From JACDBZ01 sp038233215 (GTDB lineage Bacteria; Chloroflexota; Limnocylindria; QHBO01), in NCBI GenBank assembly GCA_038233215.1, contig JBBSML010000012.1, forward strand, positions 9,622 to 73,621: a DNA stretch of 64,000 nt. The letters are read 5' to 3'. This document shows positions 35,525 through 43,606 of this stretch, one piece after another. A program made the translations under genes and the position numbers. Every line of letters begins with the position of its first letter. Within the stretch, counting starts at the first letter, position 1. Under the pieces are notes generated by a model. It made no database searches. It was given only the letters and a program-made list of their open reading frames with translations, and was not told the origin of the DNA.

Positions 35525-35753
35525 TGACGCAAACTGCGATCGTCTTTAGGCGACGCCCACTTGAGGCGAGTCGTCTGGTGGGCGAAGGGCGCACGTGAAT
35601 GCATCGAGCTTCCCGTCGGGACGATACACCTCAGCAGGAGCAAGCCGGGCGATCGGCTGTGGGCTAGTGAACGCGGGATCGTTGGAGGGTGTCCTTCCGT
35701 AAGCCGGTAAGCCCGGCCTGCAGGGGTATGGAACTCGAACCGCAGTTGACCGC
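35525..35753. other. Convergent gap, no supported gene
   Basis: This gap lies between two TadG-like genes pointing at each other. An open minus frame from 35800 to 35546 could encode an 84-residue peptide, but it has no motif and overlaps the 3' end of the next gene. No T-tract terminator is visible. Confidence 0.4.
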
Positions 35754-37394
35754 CTAGGGACCCGTGACACAGAGATTGCCGGGTGAACACGCACGATCAA
35801 GTCGAAGGACTCCTCGCCGCTCGGTGTTGCTGGCCGTTAATCTGAAGACAGACGAGTCGAACTTCAAGGTCCATGACCACAGCTGGCCGATCTCGGCGGC
35901 GGAGGTGGAATTTCCCTTGAAGTCTGCATTGTCGCTCGGGGCATACTGCACGCCTGCAAGAAAAATGTTTCCTCCCCCTGTGAGAGTCAGCGTGGAGTTC
36001 TCGCTGTCCTTGCAGTCGGGTGGAGTGGTCAGCCCCACGATGCAGTTGGGGTCCCGACGCACCATCACCGTCAAAGGGAGAGGACGGTCTCCAATAGTCT
36101 GTACCGGGCCCGTCGGTCCAGTCGCCGCCTTGGCCTTCTTGCCCGACGAGTTGAGGTAAGCGCTGCCGTAGTTCATCGCCAGCAGCGAAGTTGCGGTCTT
36201 GGTCGTGAACCTCCCAGGCTCCCGCCCCTCGCTGCTCGCTTCCTTGAAGACGAGGGCCACGCCGGCCTGATCTGGCACGAAGCCACCAATCAGACTCTCC
36301 GAGACGGTTACTCCAAAGTCGAAGAAGTAGACGCCTGGCGCAAGGAGGTACGCCGTTTGGGTCGTCGCGCTGACTACTTGATACCGATAGACGCCCGGTC
36401 GCAAGCAGACTGCGGTCACCTTGAGGGGATCACGAATGAGTTGGTTCGTCTTTAGCTCACGGTAGGAGTCCGGGACGGACGCCTGAAGGGCGCTGCAACG
36501 CGCCGCATAGTTCGCGTCATAAGCCGGGTGTCCGACCTTCGTGCCCATTGCCTCAGCCTCGTCGGCGTACCGATATCGCGGGTCGGTGGGAGCGTCCGGG
36601 ATCGTGTAATTCGGATCATCTGTGTACGTGGCCGTCTGGACCCCGGTCGGATTCCCGCTCCACAACTTATACGGGTCGTAGTAGTACAGGTTGTAATCAG
36701 GATCAAGGATTAGTTGAGAGAATCCCGCTCCTCCGCCGCCGCCATAGAACATGTTGGTGTTGGTGACGACGTCCCCGTTCGCGACGTATACCTTGCTGCC
36801 GCCGGTGATCTGGAGGTTTTTCTCGTTTGCGTCGCTCGCATTATTGCGAGGGCTTGGTGGTCGCAGGGCGACGAGGGCATACTGACGAGCGTGAACCACA
36901 CCTGCGACAGACGTCGCCCGAACCTGCCATTGGTTCTGACCCAAGATCCGGCCAAACGTGAGTTTGAAGGAAGGCTGCCAGACGCTTACCTGGACCGCAC
37001 GGGAGGACTCGCAGTCCAAGCAGCTCGGCGAGGGCGTGATGATGGACACGCGATAGTCCGTCCCCGACATCGCGCAGCCGCCAGCCGTAAGGCAGTCGCC
37101 GGCAGGTCCGGTCTTGCTTGGACCGCCGAGCTGCGAAGCGAGAACGTCCCACGCGTGCTGACGAGCCTTGGCTCGTTCGGTTTCCGTGGGCAAGGCCCTG
37201 GTCCCCGGCACCTGTAAGTCCTGAGCACCGGCAAGAGAAGCTGCGTCCGCCACGGACCGTTCCCAGCGTTCCGCCATGTAGGCAGCGCTGACGTCGACCG
37301 CGAGGGCGCTGAGACCTAGCAAGACAGTCATCATGAGCGCCGCAAGGACCAGTACCTGGCCTCGCTGAGATTGAGAGAATGCTACGTTGGTCAT
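35754..37394 (-). CDS. Large TadG-like pilus-assembly protein
   Basis: The 546-residue protein has the TadE/G-like N-terminus (RGQVLVLAALMMTVLLGLSALAVDVSAAY) and VADAASLAGAQDL, then a long extracytoplasmic domain rich in Gly, Tyr, Thr and Ser with FYGGGGGAGFSQL, NLYYYDPYKLWSG and several Cys. No annotated domain is recognisable in the second half. The ATG overlaps the stop of the preceding pseudopilin (ATGA), so it is the last gene of a three-gene minus-strand group. Confidence 0.78.
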   Translation of the reverse strand: MTNVAFSQSQRGQVLVLAALMMTVLLGLSALAVDVSAAYMAERWERSVADAASLAGAQDLQVPGTRALPTETERAKARQHAWDVLASQLGGPSKTGPAGDCLTAGGCAMSGTDYRVSIITPSPSCLDCESSRAVQVSVWQPSFKLTFGRILGQNQWQVRATSVAGVVHARQYALVALRPPSPRNNASDANEKNLQITGGSKVYVANGDVVTNTNMFYGGGGGAGFSQLILDPDYNLYYYDPYKLWSGNPTGVQTATYTDDPNYTIPDAPTDPRYRYADEAEAMGTKVGHPAYDANYAARCSALQASVPDSYRELKTNQLIRDPLKVTAVCLRPGVYRYQVVSATTQTAYLLAPGVYFFDFGVTVSESLIGGFVPDQAGVALVFKEASSEGREPGRFTTKTATSLLAMNYGSAYLNSSGKKAKAATGPTGPVQTIGDRPLPLTVMVRRDPNCIVGLTTPPDCKDSENSTLTLTGGGNIFLAGVQYAPSDNADFKGNSTSAAEIGQLWSWTLKFDSSVFRLTASNTERRGVLRLDRACSPGNLCVTGP

Positions 37395-37975
37395 TGGGGT
37401 GCCTTGGGTTCCATGCGGAGTTGAGTCGACGAGGTCACGCAGTAGCCTGAAGATCCCTGACAGTTACCGATGAGAGCCTGAAGCCCGGGCAGGAATATCG
37501 GCACGACGTGGCTGACCTTCACCCGGATCGACCAGGGAATTCTGCCGTCAGCCGGCGGACAGTCACTGGGGAACAATGCAATTGGCGGACTGCCCCACTG
37601 CCAATCGGCGGCAGGCTGCTGTCCGGAAGGGAACCAGTCGACACCGACACCGCGCGCACCCCCTGACGTTGACGAGCCAGCGCTTGCCCATGGGGTCCAA
37701 CCAACTAGCGAAGCTCGGCCGGCCTGCTCGTTGGCCTTAGAGCTCACGTTCGCACGAGACGCAGCGGAGTCGCACGGAGCAAGAGGTTGCGTCACTGCCC
37801 AACGTGCTGTCTCCCGGGCTACCTCCGTAACCGCGTTCTGCGTCCAGAGAATCACCGAAAACTGGACCAGGCCGCCTACGACGAGCATGAACAGCCCGAT
37901 AACAAGAGCGAACTCGACCATCGCCTGTCCTCGGGAACTGCAACCGTTGGCAAGAGGCTTAGTCCAAACTCTCAC
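37391..37975 (-). CDS. TadE-type pseudopilin
   Basis: The 194-residue protein has SRGQAMVEFALVIGLFMLVVGGLVQFSVI near the N-terminus, followed by TEVARETARWAVTQ and a C-terminal QLRMEPKAPQ tail almost identical in pattern to the next pseudopilin's QFRMEPQEDQ, so the two are duplicates. GTG at 37975 overlaps the upstream stop (GTGA); the longer open frame beyond it reads the neighbour out of frame. Confidence 0.8.
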   Translation of the reverse strand: MRVWTKPLANGCSSRGQAMVEFALVIGLFMLVVGGLVQFSVILWTQNAVTEVARETARWAVTQPLAPCDSAASRANVSSKANEQAGRASLVGWTPWASAGSSTSGGARGVGVDWFPSGQQPAADWQWGSPPIALFPSDCPPADGRIPWSIRVKVSHVVPIFLPGLQALIGNCQGSSGYCVTSSTQLRMEPKAPQ

Positions 37976-38541
37976 TGGTCTTCCTGTGGCTCCATGCGGA
38001 ACTGCGAGGTCGCGGTAACCGGGAAGGTGCACCCGGAACTTTGGCACGTGATAGAGAGTGGCAGGTACTCCAGCCCCGGAATGAACACTGGAACGCCGTG
38101 GGCCAACCGCACCGTGACGTACTCGGTTACCCGGTTGTCGAGCGGACGGACACACGCCCCACCACCCTCTCGCGACCACACGACCTCTACCCCGCCATCC
38201 GCATTCGGAGCACTAGCGGGGAGCTGAGTGTTATCCGGGTATGCCATGAAGACGTTCCAGCCGCTGGAGTATCCGAGGATCCCCGCCTCAGAGGCGAAAA
38301 GATTGGCTTGAGTAAGGGGTTGGGGAGGCGCGTCCGTCGCCGCCTTGGCGCATGGGTCACGCGTTTGTGTAGCTGCCCAACGTCCGGTGTCCCTGGCAAC
38401 CTGGACCAGCGCGTGCCTAGCGGCAAAGATCGCCCCTACTTGGACGACTCCTCCGATCAACGCCAGCAGAACTGGTAGGACGATTGCGAATTCGACGAGG
38501 GATTGCCCCCGCCGCGGTTTGGTGAACATTCGATAGGACAT
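37972..38541 (-). CDS. TadE-type pseudopilin
   Basis: The 189-residue protein begins MSYRMFTKPRRGQSLVEFAI, with a TadE hydrophobic segment and the VARDTGRWAATQTRDPC block shared with its neighbour. Paired Cys residues (ITCQSSGCTF) probably form a disulfide outside the cell. It is the first gene of the minus-strand pseudopilin group; the promoter should lie in 38542-38600. Confidence 0.82.
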   Translation of the reverse strand: MSYRMFTKPRRGQSLVEFAIVLPVLLALIGGVVQVGAIFAARHALVQVARDTGRWAATQTRDPCAKAATDAPPQPLTQANLFASEAGILGYSSGWNVFMAYPDNTQLPASAPNADGGVEVVWSREGGGACVRPLDNRVTEYVTVRLAHGVPVFIPGLEYLPLSITCQSSGCTFPVTATSQFRMEPQEDQ

Positions 38542-38788
38542 CTGTACTGGGGGAAGACGGCAATCGTACCTGGCCTACCTTGCAATCCCCCTAACAAGCC
38601 GGTCCTCGTCACCTACCTACTTTCACGGCACGGCTTACCGCTCCGTGTGCCGACTATCAAGTAGCAGATGGGGTCCTCAGGACGATTTCCTTAGCTTCGC
38701 AGGCGTCGAAGTCCGCCGCTCACGCGGGCTGAATCCCGGACTATGGTAAGGATTGGCAGAGTCATGGCGGCGCGCCAGAATCGGCAAT
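38542..38788. other. Intergenic, nothing recognised
   Basis: This is the divergent gap between the pseudopilin group and a small membrane protein gene. It is locally less GC-rich than its surroundings. I see no RNA gene or repeat. Confidence 0.4.
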
Positions 38789-39013
38789 ATGAAGAACTGG
38801 GCTCGACGCTTGCTTTCCGCCACGGTTTGGGCCTTGGCGATCTCGACTTGGGGATCGATTGGACACCACTTACTTGGTACGCCGGATCTCGGGCCAGTAC
38901 TACCGTTGGCCGTCGGCCTAATTGTCGTCGGCTGGCCCCTTGGGGCGGCGTATCGCAACCGAATCTCCACCACACCACCGATCTCCGCCATGGGCGGTAC
39001 GCGCGGTGCGTAG
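38789..39013 (+). CDS. Small two-helix membrane protein
   Basis: The 74-residue protein has two hydrophobic segments (RLLSATVWALAISTWGSIG and LGPVLPLAVGLIVVGWPLG) with basic ends, a sensible membrane hairpin. I do not recognise a family. An in-frame start at 38753 would add 12 residues. No strong ribosome binding site is present, and it stands alone between the Tad genes and a pseudogene. Confidence 0.45.
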   Translation: MKNWARRLLSATVWALAISTWGSIGHHLLGTPDLGPVLPLAVGLIVVGWPLGAAYRNRISTTPPISAMGGTRGA

Positions 39014-39068
39014 GGCGGCCGAAGTGGCGACCTCTAGATAGCTAAGCGCCGGCCCACAGGACCGAGAC

Positions 39069-39655
39069 TCAGGCCTCCAGGGTAGCGGTGATGATGATGT
39101 CGTCGACCACGATGACCGCCGGTGGCGGTCCCGATGCCACTGCAAAGGCACCGCGCAGGTTGTTAAGCCAAGCCACCCGGTTGAGCCGGTGCTGCTTCGT
39201 CGTCGGTCGCGTCCGCACGAGCACCGAGGATAGGGGCAGCCCAACCGGCGCGACAGCCCGTTGCTCGATCAGCTCGGCCTGGTGGTAGCCGCGCGCCGCC
39301 AGCCGCGCGGCGTGAACGGGAACCGGCACCAGCGCGGCCGCGGGACCCGCAATCGGCAGCAGCAAGCGCAGCGCGGGCAGTGCCGCATCGGCGAGGGGGG
39401 CGCCGGGCGGGAGACGCCGGCGTACTTGGGCGCCGCGAGCGCGCGACGCATCGGTCCTTCGTAGGCGAAGGCAGCGATGGCGAAGAGGAGCGCGTCACCG
39501 ACCACAACGCCGGCATCGGGCGCGACGATCGGTCGCGTGGATCCAGCGGTGTCCGGAAGCACGCGGGGCAGGCGGCGCAGAGGAGCGCGCCCGACCGAAC
39601 CAGCCGGCGCAGGCGGGAGACAGGAGCAGGTCCAGGAGTCGCATCGGCCTCCAAC
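39069..39655 (-). pseudogene. Decayed ComF-family phosphoribosyltransferase copy
   Basis: Pieces in at least two reading frames match, in order, the intact comF at 40673-41320: GALLCAACPACFRT, then DAGVVVGDAL plus AFAYEGPMRRALA, then in another frame LVPVPVHAARLAARGYHQAELI, RPTTKQHRLNR and VIVVDDIIITATLEA, where a stop truncates the C-terminus. This is a duplicate of the neighbouring gene disrupted by frameshifts. The Cys pairs at the N-terminus are partly lost. Divergence from the intact copy suggests the duplication is not recent. Confidence 0.8.
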
Positions 39656-39660
39656 GGCAC

Positions 39661-39813
39661 GTGTCGTTGACGGGTCCAATCCTTGCGTGAATCTAGGCGC
39701 GCATACGTCCTGCACGATCAATCTCGCCAAGTAATCAACGTCCGCTTCAGCGGCGGCGAGGAAGGTCTCGGTTCGGAATCCGGCCGAGGCGCTCTTGCGT
39801 TGTACTGCCCTGC
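39661..39813. other. Intergenic, possible eroded coding remnant
   Basis: The minus frame here contains a protein-like stretch (FLAAAEADVDYLARLIVQD) that continues from neither neighbour and has no start or family I can name. It may be debris from the same rearrangement that left the comF copy. Confidence 0.25.
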
Positions 39814-39819
39814 GATGAT
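39814..39819 (+). promoter_or_regulatory. Candidate -10 box GATGAT before DUF192 gene
   Basis: GATGAT is six bases upstream of the ATG at 39826. It is a weaker match than the other boxes, but the spacing is identical. Confidence 0.3.
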
Positions 39820-39825
39820 GCGCCG

Positions 39826-40200
39826 ATGACTGGTGCGGCCCGTTACATCCGAATCGAGAACATGACCCGGGGAACGGTCGTGGGCGAGCGGGTGCGCGTA
39901 GCCAGGTCAAGCCGCGACCGCACGGTCGGTCTGCTGCGGACGCCGGAGGTCAAGCTCGGCGAGGGACTCTGGATCGAGCGGTCACCGTCGATCCACATGT
40001 TCTTCATGCCCTACGCCATCGACGCCGTCTTCGTCGGCAAGGCCGGCCGCGTCACGAAGGTGGTAGTCAACCTGAAGCCGTGGCGCGTCGTGTGGTGGGC
40101 GCGCGGCGCCCGCGACTGCCTGGAGCTGCGGGCGGGAGCGGCCGCCGAGAGCGGCACCCAGGTCGGTGACGAGCTGCGGCTCGTCGACATCGGCTCTTAA
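39826..40200 (+). CDS. DUF192 family protein
   Basis: The 124-residue protein matches the DUF192 fold: RDRTVGLLRTPEVKLGEGLWI, then the family hallmark SIHMFFMPYAIDAVFVG, and VVNLKPWRVVWWARGARDCLEL. Function in the family is unknown; it is widespread in bacteria and archaea. There is no signal peptide, so this is a cytosolic form. It converges on a degraded Fic gene. Confidence 0.85.
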   Translation: MTGAARYIRIENMTRGTVVGERVRVARSSRDRTVGLLRTPEVKLGEGLWIERSPSIHMFFMPYAIDAVFVGKAGRVTKVVVNLKPWRVVWWARGARDCLELRAGAAAESGTQVGDELRLVDIGS

Positions 40201-40611
40201 ACTTCGTCGAGCCTCCGCGAGGGTCTGGCCGAGAAGGCTGGTGAAGAGCGCCTCCGTGGCGTGATGCTCGCCCCGCATCGAGAGCGCGGCGGCGCCCGCG
40301 AACACTAGATTCTCGGCCTTGGGCTTGATTCGGACGAAGGACGGCAGCCCGTAGCGGACGGCCAACCAGTTCGCCATGAAGCGGGCCGCCCGTCCGTTTC
40401 CGTTGGCGAACGGATAAATACGGATCCATTCTCCGTGGGCGTAGGCGCAGAGCCGAACGATCGCCGCAACGTCGAGGTGCCGGGACGGCACACTCCCCGG
40501 TGGTATGGCGGCATCCAGGGCGCCGGTCACGGCGGTGGCGGCACCGATGAAGCGATCAAGCGCATCGGGGACCTCCCTGACCGGCGTACCCGCCACGCCG
40601 CCGACGGTCAC
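39982..40611 (-). pseudogene. Degraded Fic-family protein, catalytic His replaced by Tyr
   Basis: Fic proteins transfer AMP or other phosphates using the motif HPFxxGNGRxxR. Here residues 66-77 read YPFANGNGRAAR, with Tyr66 where the essential His should be; the rest of the core (FMANWLAVRYGLPSFVRIKP) is intact. The Fic domain finishes near 40205, but no stop occurs there and the frame runs 219 nt antisense through the DUF192 gene. Upstream, coding-like sequence continues past the nominal start (CLIGYEV) to an in-frame stop. I read it as an inactivated fragment; a diverged non-catalytic Fic is the alternative. Confidence 0.6.
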
Positions 40612-40672
40612 CTCGTAGCCGATCAGGCAGCGGATCCGATATCACATGTCAAGATGTGACATCAGTCATCCC

Positions 40673-41320
40673 CTAGACCTCACGCGCCAGCGCGAAGCCG
40701 TACACCGCTGAGCAACCGGCCTGCCGCAGGACCGATGCGCACGCCTCCAGCGTCGCCGTGGTGGTGATGATGTCGTCCACCAGGATGGCCGTGAGCGGCA
40801 CCGCCCCGGACGCCTGAAACGCGCCGCGCAGGTTCGCCAGGCGCGCCGTTCGGTTGAGCCGATGCTGCTTCGTCGTCGGTCGCACGCGCTCGAGCGCCAG
40901 AGCCATGGGAGTTCCGAGCCGGCGTGCGATCAGCTCCGCCTGGTTGTAGCCGCGAGCCCGCTGACGTTCGCGGTGCAGCGGCACCGGTACGAGCACCGCG
41001 GGTCCCGTGGTGCGCAGCAAATTGTCCAACGCCGGCGTGGCGGCCCGCGCCAGGATCGGCGCAAGGCGAGAGGCGCCTCCGTATTTCAGCGCCGCCAGGG
41101 CGCGGCGCATCGGTCCTTCGTACGCGAACGCTGCCACGGCGAGGGCCAGCGCATCACCCACGACCACGCCGGCATCCGGGGCCAGGAAGCGATCTGCAGG
41201 CCGTGAAGGCACCTGCAACCCGTTCAGGCACCGGGGACATAGCAGTGCGCCAACTCGGCCGCAGGCGGCGCACGCCGGCGGCATGAGGAGATCCAGCAGC
41301 GACACGATGGTCCCCAGCAT
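40673..41320 (-). CDS. comF: ComF family phosphoribosyltransferase-like protein
   Basis: The 215-residue protein has an N-terminal Cys4 zinc-binding motif (PPACAACGRVGALLCPRC), the AFAYEGPMRRALAALKYGG block, and the PRPP-binding loop LVDDIITTTATLEAC. ComF proteins take part in DNA uptake and are also called GntX-like; the exact reaction is unresolved. It overlaps no neighbour. The decayed copy lies 1 kb away. The start lies next to a dispersed repeat element. Confidence 0.85.
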   Translation of the reverse strand: MLGTIVSLLDLLMPPACAACGRVGALLCPRCLNGLQVPSRPADRFLAPDAGVVVGDALALAVAAFAYEGPMRRALAALKYGGASRLAPILARAATPALDNLLRTTGPAVLVPVPLHRERQRARGYNQAELIARRLGTPMALALERVRPTTKQHRLNRTARLANLRGAFQASGAVPLTAILVDDIITTTATLEACASVLRQAGCSAVYGFALAREV

Positions 41321-41454
41321 GCGTTGTGGCCATTACCGCGCGCGTACCGGGTACTTATCGCGGTGCTTGGCACTGGGTGCGCGGTCGGCGGACATCGGTC
41401 CTTATCAGGCTCGTGGCTGTCGCGTCTCGGGGCGTCCGGAACCGAAATTTGGCT

Positions 41455-41576
41455 GGGGCGCAAGCAACTACGAAGTTGGGCCCCGAAACCGTCCCCGATT
41501 TGCCGCACGTGCAAACCATGGGCCTGTTGGGGGTAGAAACGGGCGGATTCGGCCTCTTCTTCGTAGATACTTGCGC
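41455..41576. repeat. Dispersed inverted-repeat element, family 1, copy 1
   Basis: Arms GCGCAAGCAACTACGAAG (41458-41475) and its near-complement (41559-41576) flank 83 bp. The centre holds GCACGTGCAAACCATGGGCC (41506-41525), the reverse complement of the central motif in copy 2. It fills most of the 340-bp gap between comF and hpf, which has no other recognisable content apart from their promoters. Confidence 0.65.
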
Positions 41577-41660
41577 TGGGCGCAAACGGCGCGTAGTGGG
41601 CGCGCGGGTGTAGCCTAGAAGGCCATTCCCGACCACACACGCAGCGGAGGGCAGGGAAGA

Positions 41661-42239
41661 GTGAAGACGAACCTGACGGCCCGCAACCTGGAGCTGAGTG
41701 ACCTGCTCCGAGAGCAGATCGAGCACAAGCTCCAGCGGCTCGACCGCATCACGCATGACCTTGCAGAAGCCGATGTCGAGCTGATCGCCAAGGCCTCCCA
41801 CGCGGCGGACAGCGCACAGGTCGCGGAGGTCACGCTGCGTAACAACGGCGACGTCCTGCGCTCAACGGCGGCCGGTCCCACGCCCATGGCCGCACTCGAC
41901 ATCGTGGTCGACAGGCTCGAGCGCCAGGTGGTTCGTCACAAGGAGCGGCCGCGCAGCGTGAGGGAACGCCATGCGGACGAGGTCGAATCCGTCCTGGAAC
42001 GAGAAGCGCTCGGAACGATCGAGCCTGATGAGGCTCCAGCTCCATCGGTCGTGAAGCTCAAGCGCTTCGACATGCAGCCGATGTTCTCCGAAGACGCCAT
42101 CGCGCAGATGGAAGAGCTTGGCCACGCCTTTTTCGTGTTCCTGGACGCGGAGACCGATGGGGTCGCAGTGCTGTATCGGCGCAGGAACGGGTCGTACGGG
42201 CTGATCGAGCCGGTTCTCGGCAACGGGAAATCGCGCTGA
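41661..42239 (+). CDS. hpf: Long-form ribosome hibernation promoting factor
   Basis: The 192-residue protein binds the 30S subunit and drives 100S dimer formation in stationary phase. Residues 1-100 are the S30AE domain (MKTNLTARNLELSDLLREQI, HKLQRLDRI). Residues 133-188 are the C-terminal dimerisation domain (KLKRFDMQPMFSEDA, then DGVAVLYRRRNGSYGLIEP). GTG start with AGGGAAG upstream. It is a single gene converging on a tiny membrane protein gene. Confidence 0.93.
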   Translation: MKTNLTARNLELSDLLREQIEHKLQRLDRITHDLAEADVELIAKASHAADSAQVAEVTLRNNGDVLRSTAAGPTPMAALDIVVDRLERQVVRHKERPRSVRERHADEVESVLEREALGTIEPDEAPAPSVVKLKRFDMQPMFSEDAIAQMEELGHAFFVFLDAETDGVAVLYRRRNGSYGLIEPVLGNGKSR

Positions 42240-42254
42240 GGCTCGCGCCGTCGA

Positions 42255-42389
42255 TCAGAAGATGGCCGGCAGAATCAGCAGCGCCGCCACGACTCCGATC
42301 AGCGCCACGAAGAAGACGAGCAGCCCCACGCCAAGGAGGTCGGTCGTCGGCGTCTGCGGTTCGGGCGATCCCGTCGGGTCATCAGGCAT
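42255..42389 (-). CDS. Tiny single-helix membrane protein
   Basis: The 44-residue protein has a polar, proline-rich lead (MPDDPTGSPEPQTPTT) and one 24-residue membrane helix. No family is recognised. A TAGGGT box lies 7 nt before the ATG, as for other leaderless genes here. Its start codon overlaps the candidate ATG of the divergent nfo gene (shared CATG at 42387-42390). Confidence 0.5.
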   Translation of the reverse strand: MPDDPTGSPEPQTPTTDLLGVGLLVFFVALIGVVAALLILPAIF

Positions 42390-43377
42390 GGCGCGCACCC
42401 TAGCACGGCCCGAGCCCCGACGGCGCCTGACGTGGCCGGCCTCCGCTCCGCGAGTGGGCCTGCACATCGGCGTGGCGAACGGGCTGATGCGGGCGGCGCG
42501 CCGGTCTCGCCAGATTGGCGCACAGGCGCTCCAGATCTTCAGCGACAACCCCACCGCCTGGCGTCGCCGTCCCGAACCACTTCCCGACGCCCCGGAGTTC
42601 ATCACCTACTGCTCCCGCGAGGGAATCGCGCCGATCTCGATCCACGCCTCCTACCTCATCAATCTCGCCGGCTCCGCCGAGCCCTTCGCCACGCAATCCC
42701 GCGCCGGCCTGATCTTCGAGATGCAGCGTGCCCCGATATACGGGGCGACGCTGGTCAACACCCATATCGGGTCGCATCGGGGGGTCGGCGCGGACGTCGG
42801 CCTGCGACAGATCGTGGAGTCGGTGCGCGCCGTCCTGGAAGCCTCGCCGCCATCGGTCCGGCTGGTGCTCGAGAACTCGGCGGGCGGCGGGGATCTCCTC
42901 GGCTCTCGGGTGGAGGAGCTGGCGGCCATCCTGGAGGGAGTGGGGTCCGTGGCCGGGGCGGATCGGCTCGCGTTCTGCCTCGACACCGCGCACCTGTGGG
43001 GTGCCGGCTATGACATTGCTTCCGTTGCGGGGACGGGTGCCGTGGTCGATCGGTTCGATGAGCTGATCGGGCTGGACCGCCTGGCCCTGGTCCACCTGAA
43101 TGACTCGCGATCGTCACTGGGCTCGCGGACGGATCGCCACGAGCACGTGGGGGCGGGGCAGATCGGTCCTGTGGGTTTGGGTGCGTTTCTGCGCGATCCG
43201 CGGTTGGCGCGGCTGGCGTTCATCATGGAGACACCGGGCGGAGACGAGGGCTACGACGCCGTCAACCTGCGACGCGCGTTTCAGCTGTGGGGTGGCGCCG
43301 ATGCTCTGCCGGTGTTGCCGCCGAAGGCCTTTCGAACCAACCGCCGGTCCACGCGGATGGGGCCTCGGGTGGATTAG
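42388..43377 (+). CDS. nfo: Endonuclease IV (AP endonuclease)
   Basis: Cleaves DNA 5' to abasic sites in base-excision repair. The TIM-barrel protein keeps the trinuclear zinc ligands: His in HASYLINLA, His in NTHIGSH, Glu in LENSAGG, Asp and His in LDTAHLWGAGYD, His in LVHLNDS, Asp and His in DRHEHVGAG, and Glu in METPGGD. The ATG at 42388 gives 329 residues with a 22-residue Arg/Pro-rich lead; GTG at 42454, right at the first beta strand (GLHIGVANG), is the more family-like start. A family-2 repeat follows the stop. Confidence 0.92.
   Translation: MARTLARPEPRRRLTWPASAPRVGLHIGVANGLMRAARRSRQIGAQALQIFSDNPTAWRRRPEPLPDAPEFITYCSREGIAPISIHASYLINLAGSAEPFATQSRAGLIFEMQRAPIYGATLVNTHIGSHRGVGADVGLRQIVESVRAVLEASPPSVRLVLENSAGGGDLLGSRVEELAAILEGVGSVAGADRLAFCLDTAHLWGAGYDIASVAGTGAVVDRFDELIGLDRLALVHLNDSRSSLGSRTDRHEHVGAGQIGPVGLGAFLRDPRLARLAFIMETPGGDEGYDAVNLRRAFQLWGGADALPVLPPKAFRTNRRSTRMGPRVD
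42397..42402 (-). promoter_or_regulatory. Candidate -10 box TAGGGT, leaderless small membrane protein
   Basis: Read on the minus strand, TGCTAGGGT is followed by seven bases and the ATG at 42389. Confidence 0.4.
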
Positions 43378-43409
43378 CTGGGGCGAACTGAGCGCCGAGC
43401 CGCGCTCTT

Positions 43410-43591
43410 GGACAAATGCCGCGTGCGTGGTCATTAGCCGATAGATCGGGCGGGGTGCGGCCATATCCACGCTCAGCGTCACGAGTCACGAAGGCTGTTC
43501 TCGCGCTAATGCTCACCTTGGCGGCAAAAGACCGAACGGGTGGATCGGCGCGGTCAGAGGCTCACCATGACGGCAGATGACCGAAACGCGC
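43410..43591. repeat. Dispersed inverted-repeat element, family 2, locus 1
   Basis: Three 31-36 bp units in both orientations: 43410-43440 (GGACAAATGCCGCG...GTCATTAGCCG), 43503-43538 (inverted, GCTAATGCTCACC...GACCGAACG) and 43559-43591 (inverted, CTCACCATGACGGCAGATGA). They fill the convergent gap between nfo and the XRE gene. The spacer at 43455-43473 (GTGCGGCCATATCCACGCT) resembles the spacer in locus 2. Confidence 0.7.
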
Positions 43592-43606
43592 GCCCCGCAC
43601 ACCGAG

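Noticed and set aside
35546..35800. 84-residue minus-strand ORF between the TadG genes
   Set aside because: No motif or ribosome binding site, and it overlaps the 3' end of the TadG-like gene.
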